64,000 nucleotides of DNA from Artocarpus heterophyllus (lineage: Eukaryota > Streptophyta > Magnoliopsida > Rosales > Moraceae): contig CM046347.1 of the NCBI GenBank assembly GCA_025403435.1, positions 25,122,597-25,186,596 on the forward strand, given 5' to 3'. Under the pieces are notes generated by a model. The model saw only the letters and a program-made list of their open reading frames with translations, was not told where the DNA came from and did no database searches. Position 1 is the first letter of the stretch; each line of letters starts with the position of its first letter. Position numbers and translations under genes: made by a program. This document shows, in pieces, positions 59,844 through 64,000 of the stretch.

Positions 59844-62800
59844 TTGTCTAAAAATGCTTTATCATCAATACTTGACAAAAACCTGTTAACCAGTGAGAAC
59901 TATAATGATTGGAAACGGAACCTAGATATCATCCTGTCCTTTGAGAAACTAAAATATGTACTAACAACCCCTTGTCCTCTCGAGCCTACGAGAGACTCAA
60001 GTAATGAACAATTCCAAGCATATGATCACTGGAAAGATGCTAATGATCAGGCCCGCTGCTATGTTGTGGCTAGCATGAACAACGTGCTGCAGGCTCAACA
60101 TCAGGATTATGAGACTGCAAAATAGATCTTGGATAATCTTGAGGATATGTTTGGAGGCCAAGCCATAACAAAGCGACAAGGGGCACTTCAAAAACTCTTA
60201 AACTATAGACAGAGGCTGGGGACATCTATAAAGGAGCACATGATGTTGGTTATGGGTTACCTCGCTGAGGCTCAAACCAATGGAGCCGACATCGATGCTG
60301 AAACTCAAATGACTATGGTCTTTGAGACTCTGTCTAAGGAATTTATTCCATTTAGAGCTACTTTTAATTTAAGCAATAGACGGGATATGACCTTAACAGA
60401 ACTGATGAAATAGTTACAGGAGTTTGAACTGCTGATCAGGGAGTCTCCTGCTGGTGGTGAGCCCAATATGGTAGCTGCTTCTGGTTCCAACCCTAACTCT
60501 GGGAATGGAAAGAAGCAACGGGCCAAGAGTGGGAAGTCTTCTATTCTTGCTGCTACCAAGAGCAATAAGAAGAAGAAGAAGAACCCAAAGAAGCTTAAGT
60601 GCTTCTTCTGTGGAAAGGTCGGGCATATTCAGAAGCATTGCAAGGACTTCCTTTCCAAAGGAGGTAGGTGTGATCTTCTATATTTAGAAACTTGTTTGGT
60701 TGAGGAATCTAGTGACATTTGGGTCATAGATTCTGGTGCAACTAATCATGTTTGTCTTTCTCTACAGGGGTTCAAAGAAACGAGAAGTCTGTTGCATGAA
60801 GACTTCACGCTTCGGATGGGAGATGGATCCTTGGTCTCAGCAGAAGCAGTGGGAGATGTCCATCTTTACTTTGATAATTATAGGAATTTATTTTTGCAAG
60901 ATTGTTTTTATGTTCCTAAATTTAAAAGGAATTTAATTTCTGTATCTTGTTTATTTAAAGACTCCTACTTGGTTTCTTTTAATGAAAAAGTGGTGATTCA
61001 TAAAAACAAATCTTTTATCTGTCCTGGATAGATGTAAAATAATCTATATTTTATCAAACCTAAGATGGACTTATTGCTTAATGCTAAGATGAATGATAAT
61101 AACTCCAAAAGACTTAAAACTTCTCACTCTAATAAGACTTATCTTTGGCATTTGCGCCTTAGTCATATTAACCTGAATAGGATTCAAAGGTTGGTAAGGG
61201 ATGGAACATTAAGTCACTTAAAGGTGGAATCTATACCTCAGTGTGAATCTTGTTTGGAGGGTAAAATGACCAAAAGACCATCGGGTCTAAAGGCAATAGG
61301 GCCAAAGGGGTTCTAGAACTTGTGCATAGTGATGTTTACGGACCGATGAACATCCAGGCATGAGGAGGGTATGAGTACTTCGTCACTTTTATTGACGATT
61401 ACTTAAGATATGGGTATGTGTGCCTGATGCACCACAAAAGCAAAACTTTTGACAAGTTCAGGGAGTTTTGGGCTAAAGTGGAAAAGCAATTGGGTAGACC
61501 CATAAAGGCACTTCGATCCGATTGAGGTGGGGAATACCTTTCAAATGAGTTCTTGGGACACTTGTTAGAGAATGGGATTTTATCTCATTTGACTGCGTCG
61601 GGCACTCCACAGCAGAATGGCGTAGCGGAGAGAAGAAATAGGACTTTGTTGGATATGGACAGGTCCATGATGAGTTATTCATCATTACCTTTATCCTTTT
61701 GGGGATATGCACTACAAACTGCATGTTATCTTTTGAACAATGTGCCTTCAAAATTGGTCCCTAAAACTCCTCACGAGTTGTGGACAAGAAGGAAGACATC
61801 CTTAAACCATATTTGCATATGGGGATGTCCGGCTCATGTCCTGTTGCAGGATCCAAATAAGTTGGAAGCATGTTCAGAAGTTTGCGTGTTTGTAGGATAT
61901 CCAAAAGGGACTAAAGGGGGTTATTTTTATAACCCGAAGGAAAATAAAGTCGTAGTTTCTGCTAATACAACTTTCCTTGAGGAGAGTTACATGGACGACT
62001 TTAAACCTCGAAGCAAAGTGATGCTTGAGGAGTTAAGGAGTAATTCGATCACTCCAGGGGTTCCGAATGAAACCGTTCTGATCAGTGTAGAAAAACCAAA
62101 CAAACTTGAACAACAATCTCAGGGGCTTCGGAGTAGTGGGAGGTTCGAGCGTCAACCTGAAAGGTACATGTTCAATAGGGAGGTCTTCTTGGCTGAACTG
62201 GATAAACATGATAGGATCCTTATACTTACGCAGAAGCTATGGAGGATGTTGATTCAAAACTCTGGACAGAGGCCATGAACATAGAGATGAAGTCTATAGA
62301 GACTAATCAGGTCTAGGAGCTTATGGATCTTCCCGAAGGGGTAAAACCCATAGGGTGTAAGTGGATCTACAAGAGGAAAAGAGGAGTGGATGGAAAGGTC
62401 GAAACCTTTAAGGCTAGACCAGTAGCTAAGGGTTATATGCAAAAGGAAGAAATCGATTATGAGGAAACCTTTTCGCCTGTAGCCATGCTTAAGTCCATTC
62501 GGATTCTCTTGTCCATAGCTGTCGCTCTCGACTATGAGATTTGATAGATGGATGTCAAGACAGCTTTTCTAAAGGGCTATCTTGATGAGTCCATTTATAT
62601 GGAACAACCAGATGGGTTCAAGGTCATGGGTTAAGAGGGTAAGATTTGTAAGCTGCTAAAGTCAATTTATGGACTTAAGCAGGCTTCTCGTTTTTGGAAC
62701 ATAAGATTTGATCAGGTGATCAAGACTTATGGGTTCTGCCAAAATGTGGATGAACCATGTGTTTATAAACACATTAAGGATGGGAAGGTGGTTTTTCTAC

Positions 62801-63770
62801 TGCTCTATACAGATGACATTTTGCTAATTGGCAATGACGTAGGGGCGTTGTCATCGGTCAAATTATGGTTGACCAAGCAGTTTGACATGAAAGACTTGGG
62901 TGAGGCTAATTTTGTTCTCGGTATCCAGATCTTTTGAGATAGGAAGAACAAAATGGTAGCTTTGTCATAGGCTAGCTACATAGATAAAATTCTCAGGAAA
63001 TTTGCAATGCAGGATTCCAAGAAAGGTGGGCAACCATCTAGGTCTGGAATTACTCTTTCTAAGAAAGAGAATACATGAAGAAGGTGCCTTATGCTTCAGC
63101 AGTGGGTAGTCTCATGTATGCCATGCTTTGCACGCAACCAGATATTAGCTATGCGGTCGGGATTGTAAGTCCATTTTAGGCGGATCCAAGACCGAACCAT
63201 TGGGTTGTAGTAAAGCATATTTTCAAGTACTTGAGAAGGACTCGCAGGTATATGCTTGTATATTCGGGTGAGGATGTGACTCCTTTAGGATATTCTGATT
63301 TAGATTTTCAATCCTATCTGGATTCTAGGAAATTGACTTCGGGTTTTATATTTGCTCTAGGCGGCGGTGCCATTAGTTGGAGAAGTGCTAAGCAAGATTG
63401 CACTTCGGATTCAACGATGGAGGCCGAGTATTTGGCAGTTAGTGATGCTTCGAAAGAAGCAGTGTGGCTCGGCAAGTTACTTGAGGATCTTGAGGTAGTT
63501 CCTGGCATGGATAAGGCGGTATCACTGTACTGTGATAACAGTGCAGCGGTAGCTAATGCTAAGGAACCAAGATTTCATAGGAAGAGTAAGCATATTGATC
63601 GAAAGTATCATGTGATAAAGGACTTTGTTGAGGGTGGGCATGTCACGGTGTGCAAGATCGCATGTGAGGACAATTTAGCTGATCCATTTACGAAGACACT
63701 TACTAGGAGAGTCTTCGAGAGGCATGTGGAAGCTATGGGGATGCGAGATTTGTCATATTTACTCACTTAG
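59844..63770 (+). pseudogene. gag-pol: Decayed gag-pol of copia F, start codon lost
   Basis: Collinear with A gag-pol. The gag initiator is TTG (59844) instead of ATG. Stops occur at 60123, 60411, 61029, about 61523, 62314, 62543, 62546, 62632, 62935, 62968 and 63178; all correspond to C-to-T or G-to-A changes relative to A. Frameshifts come from single-base losses near 61287 and 62215 and from a 25-bp loss between AAGAAAGA repeats near 63060. The zinc knuckle [14 protein letters not shown], the DSGA protease motif and the RNase H C-terminus remain; the reverse-transcriptase motif reads YTDD instead of YVDD (about 62807). It is non-functional but full length. Confidence 0.9.
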
Positions 63771-63784
63771 TGCAAGTGGGATAT

Positions 63785-64000
63785 TGTTAGACATGTACGC
63801 CCTAAGGAGTAAAAATGTAATAAGTTTTTGGAGACATTTTTATCAATAAAGAATTTGTTCATTATTTATATACCAAATCTTGTCCTCTTTACGATCATAT
63901 TTGTTGAATGTATGTTAAGCACACAATAGTCTAAGACTGTCGGTCTAAACCTTAAAAATTGGGCATATGATGGACGGATTATGCGAAAGACACGATTCTT
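63785..64000 (+). repeat. 3' LTR of copia F (first 216 bp)
   Basis: Begins TGTTAGACATGTACGCCCTA after the polypurine-like AAGTGGGATAT, in which A has AAGTGGGAGAT. Continues to the window end. It closely follows the 5' LTR of F at 56199. Confidence 0.92.

Larger units (their letters stand above)
56199..64000 (+). mobile_element. Copia element F, 3' end outside window
   Basis: A plus-strand copia element inserted in pol of E, after GCTTC (56194-56198, candidate target duplication). It has a 5' LTR of 2002 bp, a primer site, a leader with double palindrome tetrad and CCTAGG hairpins, a full-length but decayed gag-pol, a polypurine tract and the first 216 bp of the 3' LTR. The internal length is 5584 bp, close to A (5623 bp). 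Confidence 0.92.

Overview
The window is plant nuclear DNA, most likely from a eudicot, made almost entirely of nested LTR retrotransposons in AT-rich sequence. No host protein gene, tRNA gene or rRNA gene is supported. The plant assignment rests on Ty1-copia elements primed by initiator tRNA-Met, chromodomain Ty3-gypsy elements of Tekay/Del type, and an Athila-like gypsy element primed by tRNA-Asp with an extra ORF downstream of pol. The species cannot be named from the sequence.

Layout. 1-6871: copia element B (minus), internally deleted, its 3' LTR cut by the window edge. 6872-9473: gypsy-LTR-like relic and non-coding DNA. 9474-19145: copia element A (plus), complete, with a GTTGG target-site duplication, LTRs differing by one base in a T run, and an uninterrupted 1317-codon gag-pol. 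20187-29219: chromodomain gypsy element C (minus), complete in outline (GTTTT duplication), coding region broken. 31930-32378: copia LTR fragment. 32379-37057: gypsy element D (minus), truncated. 37058-37275 and 48732-49117: gypsy fragment J (plus), split by the Athila-like element I (37276-48731, minus). 49118-50175: copia fragment G (minus), interrupted by copia element E (plus, from 50176), itself interrupted by copia element F (plus, 56199 to beyond the window).

The most unusual signal is architectural. Elements of three lineages (copia, Tekay-like gypsy, Athila-like gypsy) carry arrays of short CGGC-containing palindromes spaced 21-22 bp apart, about two helical turns. In copia A the leader has two tetrads with start-to-start spacing 22/22/21, and the unrelated gypsy C LTR has two tetrads with the same 22/22/21 spacing. 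In Athila-like I the motif is AGCGCCGCGGCGCT, arranged as dyads 22 bp apart; three dyads lie in the 3' LTR and three, at an exact 71-bp repeat, between pol and the third ORF. In copia E, F and A and in element I an LTR array sits shortly upstream of the TATA box. Wherever both LTRs of an older element can be compared (B, C, I), the array differs by whole units (about 22, about 65 and 22 bp), although the LTRs were identical at insertion.

A second signal is in the copia leader. Four CCCCTAGG motifs lie 150-480 nt before gag, three of them in the loops of inverted repeats, resembling kissing-loop RNA dimerisation or packaging signals. The decayed copies show mostly C-to-T type stop codons, as expected of methylated, silenced repeats.
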